From NCBI GenBank assembly GCA_002189105.1, contig NIOB01000005.1, positions 186,001 to 250,000 of the forward strand: DNA of 64,000 nt. Direction: 5' to 3'. The position numbers were made by a program, and so were the translations under genes. Origin of the DNA: Saccharibacillus soli (lineage in GTDB: Bacteria; Bacillota; Bacilli; Paenibacillales; Paenibacillaceae). Below, piece by piece: positions 8,460 through 16,440 of the stretch. The notes under the pieces were generated by a model. That model made no database searches and was not told the DNA's origin. It worked only from the letters and a program-made list of their open reading frames with translations. Each line of letters begins with the position of its first letter. Position 1 is the stretch's first letter.

Positions 8460-8471
8460 GGAACCGGTTCC
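8460..8471. promoter_or_regulatory. Sucrose repressor operator O4
   Basis: Perfect GGAACCGGTTCC, 31 bases after O3 (about three helical turns) and just before the scrB ribosome site. Confidence 0.75.
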
Positions 8472-8496
8472 GAAAAGATTCGGAGGAATATCCGTT

Positions 8497-10053
8497 TTGC
8501 CAAAAATGACAAATCAACAAAAGTACCGATTGATCGGTCAGGCCGAGCCAGGCGAACTGCGCCAACTGGCTGAACAAGCCGCCTCCAGCATCTGGAGGCA
8601 GCAGTATCATATTCAGCCGCATGTTGGACTGCTCAACGATCCCAACGGCTTTGCTTATCACAATGGCGAATATCATCTCTTCTATCAATGGTTCCCGCTG
8701 GGCACAGACCACGGCATGAAATACTGGTACCATCTGACATCCCGCGATCTCGCTCATTGGCAGGACGCCGGAATCGGCTTGGAGCCGGGGGGTCGATATG
8801 ATTCGCACGGCGCTTATTCCGGCAGCGGCATCGTCAAGGATGGTCAGCTGCATCTGATGTACACGGGCAATGTGCGGGATGAGGCCTGGACACGTCATCC
8901 TTATCAATGCCTGGCGATCATGGACGACAACGGCACACTAACCAAACGTGAACTTCCGGTCATCACTGAAGTGCCGCAGGGCTATACCGAGCATTACCGC
9001 GATCCCAAGGTTTGGAAGAACGGCGACTCGTACTGGTGCGTCATTGGCGCCCAGCGCGAAGGCCTTACCGGCGCGGCGGTACTGTATCGTTCACCTGATC
9101 TGCTGCACTGGGAGTTTGAAGGGGAGCTAAAGACCTCTCTTCCCTCCTTCGGCTACATGTGGGAATGTCCGGATTATTTTGAACTGGAAGGTATGGGCGT
9201 ACTGCTGCTCTGTCCGCAGGGTTTGGAGCCGGAGGGCGATGAACGACAGAACATCTACTCGTCCGGTTATCTGCTTGGCAGTCCGCTGGATCTGGGTACA
9301 CGGGAATTTCAACATGGGGCGTTTGCCGAATTGGATCGGGGATTCGACTTCTATGCGCCGCAGACGACCGAAGGCCCCCAAGGTCAGCGGCTGCTGGTTG
9401 GCTGGATGGGACTGCCCGATCTGGAATACCCAACAGATAATCAGGGTTGGGCACACTGCCTGACGCTGCCGCGCGAGCTGTCGATTCAGGGCGGCCAACT
9501 GCGTCAGCGTCCGGCTGCCGGGCTGGAATCGCTGCGCGGGGAATCCCTTTCACTGACGACGCGGTTATCGAGCGAACGTCAACGATGGGCAGAAGCCCAA
9601 GGGACTGCCTATGAGCTGCGCTTGAACCTCAGCAGCTGGCAGGAAGCTCATGGCACGGGAACATTTGGCGTTGAGTTCCGGGTAGGCGAACAGGAACACA
9701 CCCGATTGAGCTATGAACCGGGCACCGGCCGGGTTACGCTGGATCGTTCACTGTCTGGTGCGCCGGTCAATCCTGCTTATGGAACGACTCGCAGCTGTGT
9801 ACTGAATCCATCGAATCGGCAGCAGCTTGAACTTCGTGTATTTGTCGATGTGTCATCGGTAGAGATTTTTGTGGGAGATGGCGAAGAAGTCTTCACCGCC
9901 CGTATCTTCCCGGACCCATCAAGCACGGGGATTGCCCTTTTCGCCGATCAGGGAAGCGCCGACTTTGACGTTTCGTTCTGGCCTTATCCAACAGGCGCGA
10001 TTCCGCGTGAACTGCCTGAACACATTATTGAAGATGGGAAGGTGAAATCATGA
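8497..10053 (+). CDS. scrB: Sucrose-6-phosphate hydrolase (GH32)
   Basis: Cytoplasmic invertase that splits sucrose-6-phosphate, delivered by the PTS, into glucose-6-phosphate and fructose. 518 residues. All three GH32 signatures are visible: NDPNG with nucleophile Asp48, RDP with Asp169, and WECPD with the acid/base Glu223, followed by a beta-sandwich domain from about 360. The start is read as TTG at 8497, ten bases after GGAGG; an ATG three codons later is possible but too far from the ribosome site. First gene of the operon, overlapping scrK by four bases (ATGA). Controlled by scrR operators and a cre site. Confidence 0.93.
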   Translation: MPKMTNQQKYRLIGQAEPGELRQLAEQAASSIWRQQYHIQPHVGLLNDPNGFAYHNGEYHLFYQWFPLGTDHGMKYWYHLTSRDLAHWQDAGIGLEPGGRYDSHGAYSGSGIVKDGQLHLMYTGNVRDEAWTRHPYQCLAIMDDNGTLTKRELPVITEVPQGYTEHYRDPKVWKNGDSYWCVIGAQREGLTGAAVLYRSPDLLHWEFEGELKTSLPSFGYMWECPDYFELEGMGVLLLCPQGLEPEGDERQNIYSSGYLLGSPLDLGTREFQHGAFAELDRGFDFYAPQTTEGPQGQRLLVGWMGLPDLEYPTDNQGWAHCLTLPRELSIQGGQLRQRPAAGLESLRGESLSLTTRLSSERQRWAEAQGTAYELRLNLSSWQEAHGTGTFGVEFRVGEQEHTRLSYEPGTGRVTLDRSLSGAPVNPAYGTTRSCVLNPSNRQQLELRVFVDVSSVEIFVGDGEEVFTARIFPDPSSTGIALFADQGSADFDVSFWPYPTGAIPRELPEHIIEDGKVKS

Positions 10054-11033
10054 GCCGTCTGTATGCAATTGGGGAGATGCTGATTGACTTCATGCCTCTG
10101 GAAACCGGCTGCTCCCTTCAGGAAGTGACTTCGTTCAAACGTGCCCCGGGTGGGGCGCCAGCGAATGTAGCCGCAGCCGCAGCGAAATATGGCTCAACCG
10201 CTTATCTGTTAACCCAATTGGGACAGGATGCGTTTGGCGACTATCTCCTGCAAGAGCTGGAGCGTGCGGGCGTCCTTACGGAACACATCCGGCGAACCGA
10301 TGAAGCAGGAACCGCATTGGCTTTTGTCTCGCTAAAAGAAAACGGGGAGCGCGACTTCTCCTTCTACCGCAATCCCTCTGCCGATCTGCTTCTTCACGAA
10401 GATGATATTGATCCGGACTGGTTTGCCCCAGGCGATATTCTGCATTTTGGTTCTGTGGATCTGGTCGATAGCCCGATGAAGCTGGCCCACCGCAAAGCCA
10501 TCCGCGCTGCCAAGACCGCCGGTGCGCTCATCAGCTTCGACCCCAATGTGCGCCTGCCGCTGTGGAAAGACGGGGACAGCTGCCGACGTGCCATTCTGGA
10601 ATTTCTGCCAACGGCTCATCTTGTCAAGATCTCCGACGAGGAACTGGAGTTCATTACCGGCATTTCGGATACGGAGACCGCTATCTTGTCTTTGTTCCGG
10701 GGTGATGTGCAGGCTGTTGTCTATACGCGAGGTGCAGACGGTGCCGAGCTGTATACTCGCCGCGCTCACTATATCGACTCTGGCTTTTCGGTGAAAGCGC
10801 TTGATACGACAGGTGCCGGAGATGCTTTTGTAGGCGGACTGCTGCACAGCCTGCTAGAGCTTCACGTCGATCCACAGAAGCTGTCGGCGCTGCTGGATGA
10901 GCATCATGTTCACCTGCTGCGCTTCGCCAATGCCAGCGGTGCCTTGACAACTACAGGAGCTGGCGCCATATCCGCCCTGCCTGATCGATCTTCTGTTGAA
11001 TCGCTGATCGCCACCGCATCTTCGATTGTCTAA
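10050..11033 (+). CDS. scrK: Fructokinase (PfkB/ribokinase family)
   Basis: Phosphorylates the fructose released by ScrB to fructose-6-phosphate. 327 residues with the PfkB signatures: N-terminal GGAPANVAAAAAKYG at about 34-48, and the C-terminal DTTGAGD at 252-258 with catalytic Asp258. Length and the MPLETG start region fit bacterial fructokinases of sucrose operons. The ATG overlaps the scrB stop as ATGA, implying translational coupling. Fructose specificity is inferred mainly from the operon. Confidence 0.92.
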   Translation: MSRLYAIGEMLIDFMPLETGCSLQEVTSFKRAPGGAPANVAAAAAKYGSTAYLLTQLGQDAFGDYLLQELERAGVLTEHIRRTDEAGTALAFVSLKENGERDFSFYRNPSADLLLHEDDIDPDWFAPGDILHFGSVDLVDSPMKLAHRKAIRAAKTAGALISFDPNVRLPLWKDGDSCRRAILEFLPTAHLVKISDEELEFITGISDTETAILSLFRGDVQAVVYTRGADGAELYTRRAHYIDSGFSVKALDTTGAGDAFVGGLLHSLLELHVDPQKLSALLDEHHVHLLRFANASGALTTTGAGAISALPDRSSVESLIATASSIV

Positions 11034-11065
11034 ACTAAAGCTTAACGAAGAAAGGAATGAACCCC

Positions 11066-13096
11066 ATGTCCGAAAATCGAGACATCGCCCAGCAGGTTAT
11101 TGACGCTGTCGGCGGTCGAGAAAACATTGCTTCGTTCGCACACTGCGCTACCCGCCTACGCATCATGGTACATGACAAAGAAAAGATCGATCAAAAACGC
11201 ATTGAAGGTACAGATAAAGTCAAAGGTGCCTTTTTCAACTCCGGGCAGTATCAGATCATCTTCGGCACCGGCACTGTCAATCGGATCTTCGAGGAAGTGG
11301 AGAAACTCGGCATCGAGAGCACTTCCAAGGAAGACATCAAGAGCCAGGGCAAGAAGCAGGGAAATGCGTTCCAACGTGCGATTCGGACGTTCGGCGATGT
11401 CTTCGTTCCGATCATTCCGATTCTCGTCGCTACCGGACTGTTCATGGGGCTGCGCGGTCTGCTCACGCAGGATCAGGTGCTTGCCTGGTTCGGCACAACC
11501 AAAGACAGCATCTCGCCCAACTTCCTGCTGTTCACCGAGGTGCTTACGGATACAGCCTTTGCCTTCCTCCCTGCGCTTGTCGCCTGGTCGGCGTTCCGCG
11601 TATTTGGAGGCAGCCCTGTGCTGGGCATCGTATTAGGATTGATGCTCGTCAATCCGGCACTGCCCAACGCCTATGCGGTAGCCAACGGCAGCGCCGAGGC
11701 ACTGACCATGTTTGGCTTCATTCCGGTGGTCGGGTACCAAGGCTCCGTGCTGCCCGCCTTCTTCATCGGTCTGATCGGTGCCAAGTTCGAGAAGTTTTTA
11801 CGTAAAAGAGTGCCCGAGGCGCTCGATCTCATCCTGACGCCGTTCATTACGCTGCTGGTCATGATTACGCTGGGGCTGTTTGCCATCGGTCCAATCTTCC
11901 ACTCGCTGGAAACGTGGGTGCTGCACGGCACAACCTTCCTGCTGAACCTTCCATTTGGCATCGCAGGTCTGCTGATCGGCTTCTTCCAACAGATCGTCGT
12001 CGTCACTGGCGTGCATCACATCTTCAACTTCCTGGAGATTCAACTGCTGGAGCAAACCGGCTCCAACCCGTTCAACGCCATCATCACCTGCGGCATGGCG
12101 GCACAAGGCGCAGCCTGCCTCGCCGTTGGCCTCAAGACCAAAAATGCCAAGCTCAAGGCACTGGCTCTGCCTTCGTCGCTGTCCGCCTTCCTGGGAATTA
12201 CCGAACCCGCCATCTTTGGGGTGAATCTGCGCTACATGAAGCCTTTTATCATGGGTCTGTTCGGCGGCGCAGCCGGCGGCTTCCTGGCTTCGCTGTTCCA
12301 TCTTGCCGGAACGGGCATGTCCGTTACCGTTATTCCAGGCACATTGCTGTACTTGAATAATCAGCTGCCTCTTTACATTCTGTGCAATCTGGTTGGTGCA
12401 GGTGTAGCCTTCACCCTTACCTGGTTGTTTGGCTACAAAGACGAACCGGTCACGGCTGGAGACACGCAGGGTGCCCCTGGATCTTCAAGCAGCCCTAACG
12501 CAGCCAAAGCCCCGCACAGCGCAGCTCCGGCAGCGCCGTTGGCTTCCGCCACTTCTGCGTCCGAAGCGACGGCAAATCAAGAGTCGGCCTCCGCTTCCAC
12601 AGAAACGTCTGGCGGCCTGCTGAAAATCCAGGCTCCGCTAACGGGAATTGCCGTGCCGCTGTCCGAGGTTCCAGATCCGGCCTTCGCTGAAGGCCATATG
12701 GGACGCGGCATCGCCATCCTGCCTACCGAAGGTCGCGTTGTGGCTCCTTTTGACGGCACGGTTGCCCACGTCATGGACAAGAGCCGCCATGCCCTGATTC
12801 TGGAACATGCAAGCGGCACCCAACTGCTGATTCATGTAGGCGTGGATACCGTCTCGCTCAAAGGTCGCGGCTTCACTGCCCATGTTGCTTCGGGTGATAC
12901 CGTCCAAGCCGGCCAGACGCTGCTGGAGTTCGATCTGAATGTCATCGCTGCCGCAGGCTTATCACCGGTTACACCAGTGCTCGTTCCAGACGGCATCGAC
13001 AGCGTCATCGACGTTCAGGCATTGGCGAGCGGCCCCGTTACCGCAGGCCAGCAGCCGGTATTGGGAGTTAGCTGCTCTCCGGCACTGTCAGCCTAA
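11066..13096 (+). CDS. scrA: Sucrose-specific PTS enzyme EIIBCA
   Basis: Membrane transporter that phosphorylates sucrose during uptake. 676 residues from ATG 11066, chosen because AAAGGA lies 9 bases before it; an ATG nine bases earlier overlaps that site. Domain order: EIIB (1-90, phosphorylated Cys27 in FAHCATRLR), EIIC with about ten membrane segments (about 105-460), an Ala/Ser/Pro-rich linker (about 470-530), and a fused glucose-type EIIA (about 535-665, phosphorylated His590 in LLIHVGVDTV). Many sucrose EIIs lack EIIA and borrow it from the glucose system; here it is built in. A terminator follows. Confidence 0.93.
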   Translation: MSENRDIAQQVIDAVGGRENIASFAHCATRLRIMVHDKEKIDQKRIEGTDKVKGAFFNSGQYQIIFGTGTVNRIFEEVEKLGIESTSKEDIKSQGKKQGNAFQRAIRTFGDVFVPIIPILVATGLFMGLRGLLTQDQVLAWFGTTKDSISPNFLLFTEVLTDTAFAFLPALVAWSAFRVFGGSPVLGIVLGLMLVNPALPNAYAVANGSAEALTMFGFIPVVGYQGSVLPAFFIGLIGAKFEKFLRKRVPEALDLILTPFITLLVMITLGLFAIGPIFHSLETWVLHGTTFLLNLPFGIAGLLIGFFQQIVVVTGVHHIFNFLEIQLLEQTGSNPFNAIITCGMAAQGAACLAVGLKTKNAKLKALALPSSLSAFLGITEPAIFGVNLRYMKPFIMGLFGGAAGGFLASLFHLAGTGMSVTVIPGTLLYLNNQLPLYILCNLVGAGVAFTLTWLFGYKDEPVTAGDTQGAPGSSSSPNAAKAPHSAAPAAPLASATSASEATANQESASASTETSGGLLKIQAPLTGIAVPLSEVPDPAFAEGHMGRGIAILPTEGRVVAPFDGTVAHVMDKSRHALILEHASGTQLLIHVGVDTVSLKGRGFTAHVASGDTVQAGQTLLEFDLNVIAAAGLSPVTPVLVPDGIDSVIDVQALASGPVTAGQQPVLGVSCSPALSA

Positions 13097-13271
13097 TCGA
13101 CAGGCAGCCGTGTATACTTGTGCCGCATGGATGAGCTGTATGGCTTCTTGCGCTTCTACGCGCTTGCATGGCTCATATGACGTGCTAGGTGCCCTAGAAG
13201 CGGCTCACACTCTAGTCAGATCACACGGTCAAGCATAGGGTCAGGTATCAGAGTTAGATCGTCTAATATTC

Positions 13272-13315
13272 AACAGCCGCATGGGAATGATCCCCGTGCG
13301 GCTGTTTTATTTTTG
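13272..13315 (+). terminator. Terminator of the sucrose operon
   Basis: AACAGCCGCATGGG pairs with CCCCGTGCGGCTGTT across a short loop, followed by TTATTTTT. It ends the scr transcript; the 175 bases between scrA and it hold nothing recognisable. Confidence 0.88.
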
Positions 13316-13341
13316 TCCAAGGCTGTTTATTTAGAGAAACA

Positions 13342-13369
13342 CAAAAAAAGAAGCCCTTCCGGACTTCTT
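13342..13369 (-). terminator. Terminator of the tRNA operon
   Basis: Minus-strand AAGAAGTCC-GGAA-GGGCTTCTT hairpin followed by a T run (13348-13342), directly after tRNA-Gly. Confidence 0.82.
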
Positions 13370-13375
13370 GCTGTA

Positions 13376-13446
13376 AGCGGGTGATGGGAATCGAACCCAC
13401 GCTACCAGCTTGGAAGGCTGGAGTTCTACCATTGAACTACACCCGC
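13376..13446 (-). tRNA. tRNA-Gly (TCC)
   Basis: Full cloverleaf on the minus strand. The acceptor arm is GCGGGTG/CACCCGC, the anticodon loop CTTCCAA carries TCC, and the T loop is GGTTCGATTCC. CCA is not encoded. Last gene of a two-tRNA operon. Confidence 0.96.
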
Positions 13447-13474
13447 ATATGTAAACTTTGCCTTGAAAATAAGA

Positions 13475-13551
13475 TGGTCGGGACGACACGATTTGAACAT
13501 GCGACCCCCTGGTCCCAAACCAGGTGCTCTACCAAGCTGAGCTACGTCCCG
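13475..13551 (-). tRNA. tRNA-Pro (TGG)
   Basis: Full cloverleaf on the minus strand starting CGGGACGTAGCTCAG. The anticodon TGG sits in GTTTGGGAC, the T arm is GCATGTTCAAATCGTG, and the 3' CCA is encoded (13477-13475). It is transcribed ahead of tRNA-Gly. Confidence 0.96.
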
Positions 13552-13600
13552 ACATTTCATATTGCCTTTTGGCTTGTGTGTCCTTGTGAGGACAAGAAAT

Positions 13601-13629
13601 AATATATCATGTCCTGAAGAAGATTGCAA
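13601..13629 (-). promoter_or_regulatory. Promoter of the tRNA-Pro/tRNA-Gly operon
   Basis: TTGCAA (13629-13624), 17-base spacer, TATATT (13606-13601) on the minus strand, about 50 bases before tRNA-Pro. Confidence 0.75.
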
Positions 13630-13639
13630 GCACTTTTTC

Positions 13640-13673
13640 AAAAAAAGCGTTTTGTCGTCCTGACAAAACGCTT
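13640..13673 (-). terminator. Terminator of the GGDEF-EAL gene
   Basis: Minus-strand AAGCGTTTTGTC pairs with GACAAAACGCTT and is followed by TTTTTG. It separates the signalling gene from the tRNA promoter. Confidence 0.85.
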
Positions 13674-13705
13674 GGGCAGGTGTTTTCACCCATCGATTCC
13701 CTGCA

Positions 13706-15802
13706 TTACCCCAGCTTCTGCTCCCGCAAAAACATCCGTTCAAAACGTCCGGCCGGAACCGGGCGGCTGAACAGGAAGCCTTGCGCCTCATGGCAGCGCT
13801 GGCTGCGCAGGAATTCGAGCTGTTCTTCATTCTCTACACCCTCAGCCGTTACCTTGAGCTTCAGGTGATGAGCCATCGAAGCAATCGTCGATACAATCGC
13901 CGCGTCGCTTTGTCCGCTCATCACTTCGCTGACAAATGAACGGTCAATCTTGAGACGATCAATCGGCATGTTTTTCAGATAATGCAGCGAGCTGTAGCCT
14001 GTACCGAAATCATCGATGCTGATGTGCAGACCCAGCTGTTTGAACCGTTTTAGCTGTTCAAAAGCTGCATCCTTGTCTACCGTCATACTCTCCGTGATCT
14101 CAAGTTCCACATACTTCGGATCAAGACCAATCTCTTCCAGCATCTGCTCGATCTGATCGGCCAGGCCAAGCTGACGGAACTGACGAATCGAGAGATTGAC
14201 CGACATACACAGCGGTTCATAGCCTTTGTTCTGCCACTCTTTATTCTGACGGCAGGCTTCATAGAGCACCCATTCACCGAGAGGAACGATCAGGCCGCTT
14301 TCTTCGGCTAGTGGAATAAACTCACCCGGCGATACCGGTCCACGCTTGGGATGATTCCAGCGCACCAGCGCTTCCATGCCCAGAATCCGTCCATTCTCCA
14401 CCGACATTTTAGGCTGATACTCCAGATAGAACTCTCCACGATCAAGTCCTTTACGCAGATCACTCTCCAGAATCAACTTCTCTCTGGCATTGGAAGTCAT
14501 CCCTTTGGAGAACCTTTTAACTTCGGCACCCTGCTCCTTCGCCATATGAACGGCCGCATCCGCACTCTGAAGCAGTCCATCTGCCGCACTTCCATCTTCC
14601 GGGTAGACGGCAATGCCTGCCGACAGAGCAATATAATGTTCCATACCGCCCACGTTAACCGGACGTTCAAATTCCTCAAGCAGCGCATGAGCGCGGCGCA
14701 TCGCCTCTTCTCCGCCGCTCTCCGGAAGTACCACCGCAAATTCGTCGCCGCCGGTACGGAACACTTCTTCCGGTTCTTCGACATGATTCTGAAGCAGCTC
14801 TGATACGATGCCAAGCAGTCGGTCTCCTGCTTCGTAGCCCAACGAGTCATTAATCGTCTTGAATCGATTGATATTCAGAACCATTAAAGACGTCTTGCCC
14901 GAGTCATCTTTGCCGAAATGCGAGTTCAGCTTCGCATGCAGGCTTCGGCGATTCGGCAGTCCGGTCAGATCATCATTGTAAGCCAGAAATTCAATCCGTT
15001 CCTCGGCTTCGCGGCGTTCACGAAGCGGTTCAGCAATAGCCAGTCTCAGTCCCTGACTGACTAGAGTGGCATAGGATAATACATGCAGGGCAGAAGCCAG
15101 CAGGAAGAGAATTCCCGATGAACTCCCTGCCTGAAGCAGCAGAACCTGCGCTGCTACGACAAATCCCAGCGATTGGATAGCGACCCAGAGCGCTTTGATC
15201 CGCTTGTAGCGATACTTCGCAAACAAGAGGCCAAAGGCCGCTGCCGCAACCCCCAGGCTCACAATCTCGATGCCCAGATCGACAGCCTGTACACCAACCG
15301 CAGGAAGCTCATGCCGCAGCAAGAATAACAGAGCGGCGACGAAAGCCGTCAGCAGCGGCAGCATGAAATACCAGAAGCGGCTTGAACTGCCCTTCTTGCG
15401 ATCCGGGAGCAAGAACAGCAGCAGCAGTCCGGATGCGTAAACGAGCGCAGCCAAAGACAGCAGCCATTCCTCTCCCAAACGGCCTGCTGTCGGAACCTTC
15501 ATAAAATGGTACAAATCATTCGCTAGGTACAGCAGTTCGACTGCACCTGCTGCCCCCATGAGCTTCACCATGCGTTTGCTGTAGCTGCCAATTCTGCGAT
15601 CAAACAAAGGCGTGGCATGGAAATAAACCGTCAAGCACGCCGTCACCGAGAAACAGGCCGTCATTAGAGTCAATGCCGAAGCCCATCGGCTGTCGCCGCC
15701 TGCGGCGTGGAAGAAGTATTCGACTGCTTCGCACGCAACCACGAGAAGAAAGACGGAAAAGGTGTAAAGAGTCAGTTGGCGCGTCGCCGAAGTTGTGTTC
15801 AT
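13706..15802 (-). CDS. Membrane GGDEF-EAL protein (cyclic di-GMP turnover)
   Basis: 698 residues from ATG 15802, which has GGAAG seven bases upstream; a start ten codons earlier lacks a ribosome site. The N-terminal 240 residues form about eight hydrophobic helices, a membrane sensor of unknown input. A GGDEF domain (about 260-425) retains TGGDEFAV, so diguanylate cyclase activity is possible. An EAL domain (about 440-690) retains MEALVRWNHP, VNLSIRQF, IDDFGTGYSS and KIDRSFV, so phosphodiesterase activity is also possible. The net direction cannot be told from sequence. It is a single-gene unit preceded by a short structured RNA with its own promoter and terminator. Confidence 0.9.
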   Translation of the reverse strand: MNTTSATRQLTLYTFSVFLLVVACEAVEYFFHAAGGDSRWASALTLMTACFSVTACLTVYFHATPLFDRRIGSYSKRMVKLMGAAGAVELLYLANDLYHFMKVPTAGRLGEEWLLSLAALVYASGLLLLFLLPDRKKGSSSRFWYFMLPLLTAFVAALLFLLRHELPAVGVQAVDLGIEIVSLGVAAAAFGLLFAKYRYKRIKALWVAIQSLGFVVAAQVLLLQAGSSSGILFLLASALHVLSYATLVSQGLRLAIAEPLRERREAEERIEFLAYNDDLTGLPNRRSLHAKLNSHFGKDDSGKTSLMVLNINRFKTINDSLGYEAGDRLLGIVSELLQNHVEEPEEVFRTGGDEFAVVLPESGGEEAMRRAHALLEEFERPVNVGGMEHYIALSAGIAVYPEDGSAADGLLQSADAAVHMAKEQGAEVKRFSKGMTSNAREKLILESDLRKGLDRGEFYLEYQPKMSVENGRILGMEALVRWNHPKRGPVSPGEFIPLAEESGLIVPLGEWVLYEACRQNKEWQNKGYEPLCMSVNLSIRQFRQLGLADQIEQMLEEIGLDPKYVELEITESMTVDKDAAFEQLKRFKQLGLHISIDDFGTGYSSLHYLKNMPIDRLKIDRSFVSEVMSGQSDAAIVSTIASMAHHLKLKVTAEGVENEEQLEFLRSQRCHEAQGFLFSRPVPAGRFERMFLREQKLG

Positions 15803-15931
15803 TAATTCACTTCCGTCCTGCTGGGATGTCATAAAATCGGATCAGTCTCACCTTCGTTTTAGATTCTACGCCGTCTTGCTATCTCCTGCCGCGCTTCGTC
15901 AAAATGAGACAATTTTCTTCGCACAGGAAAG

Positions 15932-16026
15932 AAAAAAGGCTCCTGGATCGGAACCTGTCTATGACATATCCGTTTTTTGCTTGTCGCCGGGCGACCTTGG
16001 AGTTGGGAAACGACCTTATTTTTCGC
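15932..16026 (-). ncRNA. Candidate structured leader or small RNA before the GGDEF-EAL gene
   Basis: From the promoter at 16033-16061 transcription runs about 95 bases to a terminator: GGTTCC (15955-15950) pairs with GGAGCC (15943-15938) and is followed by six Ts. Within it GTCGC-CCG-GCGAC forms another hairpin. It is read toward the GGDEF-EAL gene whose start is 130 bases further on, so it is either an attenuator or riboswitch for that gene or a free small RNA. I could not match it to a known riboswitch class. Confidence 0.45.
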
Positions 16027-16032
16027 TTTTTC

Positions 16033-16061
16033 ATCATACTCAAGCAGGGGCATAAAGTAAA
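16033..16061 (-). promoter_or_regulatory. Promoter of the RNA upstream of the GGDEF-EAL gene
   Basis: TTTACT (16061-16056), 17-base spacer, TATGAT (16038-16033) on the minus strand. Confidence 0.6.
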
Positions 16062-16135
16062 GCAAAATCCCCATGTCCCATGACATTTATCACAGTCGTT
16101 TTGCAGCGTACAATGATACATTACAGAAAAGGGAA

Positions 16136-16150
16136 TGATATTCATTCTCA
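16136..16150. promoter_or_regulatory. Fur box upstream of feoA
   Basis: TGATATTCATTCTCA matches the Bacillus Fur 7-1-7 core TGATAATCATTATCA at 13 of 15 positions, 30 bases before the feoA start. Iron-dependent repression of feoAB is expected. Confidence 0.75.
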
Positions 16151-16179
16151 ACGAAAATGAACGTTACGGGAGGCCTCCG

Positions 16180-16440
16180 ATGCTTCATCTACAGGATTCA
16201 GATCGCCCGCGCATGACGTTGGCTCAGATCAAGCCGGGCAGCTGCGCTGCGCTTGGTACCCTTGAACAAATCAACCCCCTGCTCCGCCGAAGATTATGTG
16301 ATCTGGGTGTTGCGGAAGGCAGCTTATTAAAAGTATTACGTCTGGGGCCATTCGGGGGTCCACTGACCTTTGAATGTTCCGGGCAGCATATCGGAATCCG
16401 CCGTGAAGAGGCAGGCCGCATGGAGGTTCTGCCCTTATGA
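16180..16440 (+). CDS. feoA: Ferrous iron transport protein A
   Basis: Small cytoplasmic SH3-like partner of FeoB, 86 residues. The core from about residue 12 reads MTLAQIKPGSCAALGTLEQI and contains RRRLCDLGVAEGSLLKVLR, the usual FeoA hydrophobic pattern. The start ATG 16180 follows GGGAGG by six bases. It overlaps feoB by four bases (ATGA), so the two are translationally coupled. A Fur box lies just upstream. Confidence 0.92.
   Translation: MLHLQDSDRPRMTLAQIKPGSCAALGTLEQINPLLRRRLCDLGVAEGSLLKVLRLGPFGGPLTFECSGQHIGIRREEAGRMEVLPL

Larger units (their letters stand above)
15803..16179. other. Intergenic region between the GGDEF-EAL gene and feoA
   Basis: Divergent control region of 377 bases. 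It holds a minus-strand promoter and about 95-base terminated RNA (15932-16061) on the signalling-gene side, and a Fur box (16136-16150) on the feo side. No gene is called in it; one minus-strand frame of 64 codons (ending 15859) is judged spurious. Confidence 0.6.

Noticed and set aside
15859-16052. Minus-strand frame of 64 codons (MPLLEYDEKAKNKV...) upstream of the GGDEF-EAL gene
   Set aside because: No well-spaced ribosome site, basic low-quality C-terminus, and it lies over the promoter, hairpin and terminator of a better-supported RNA element.
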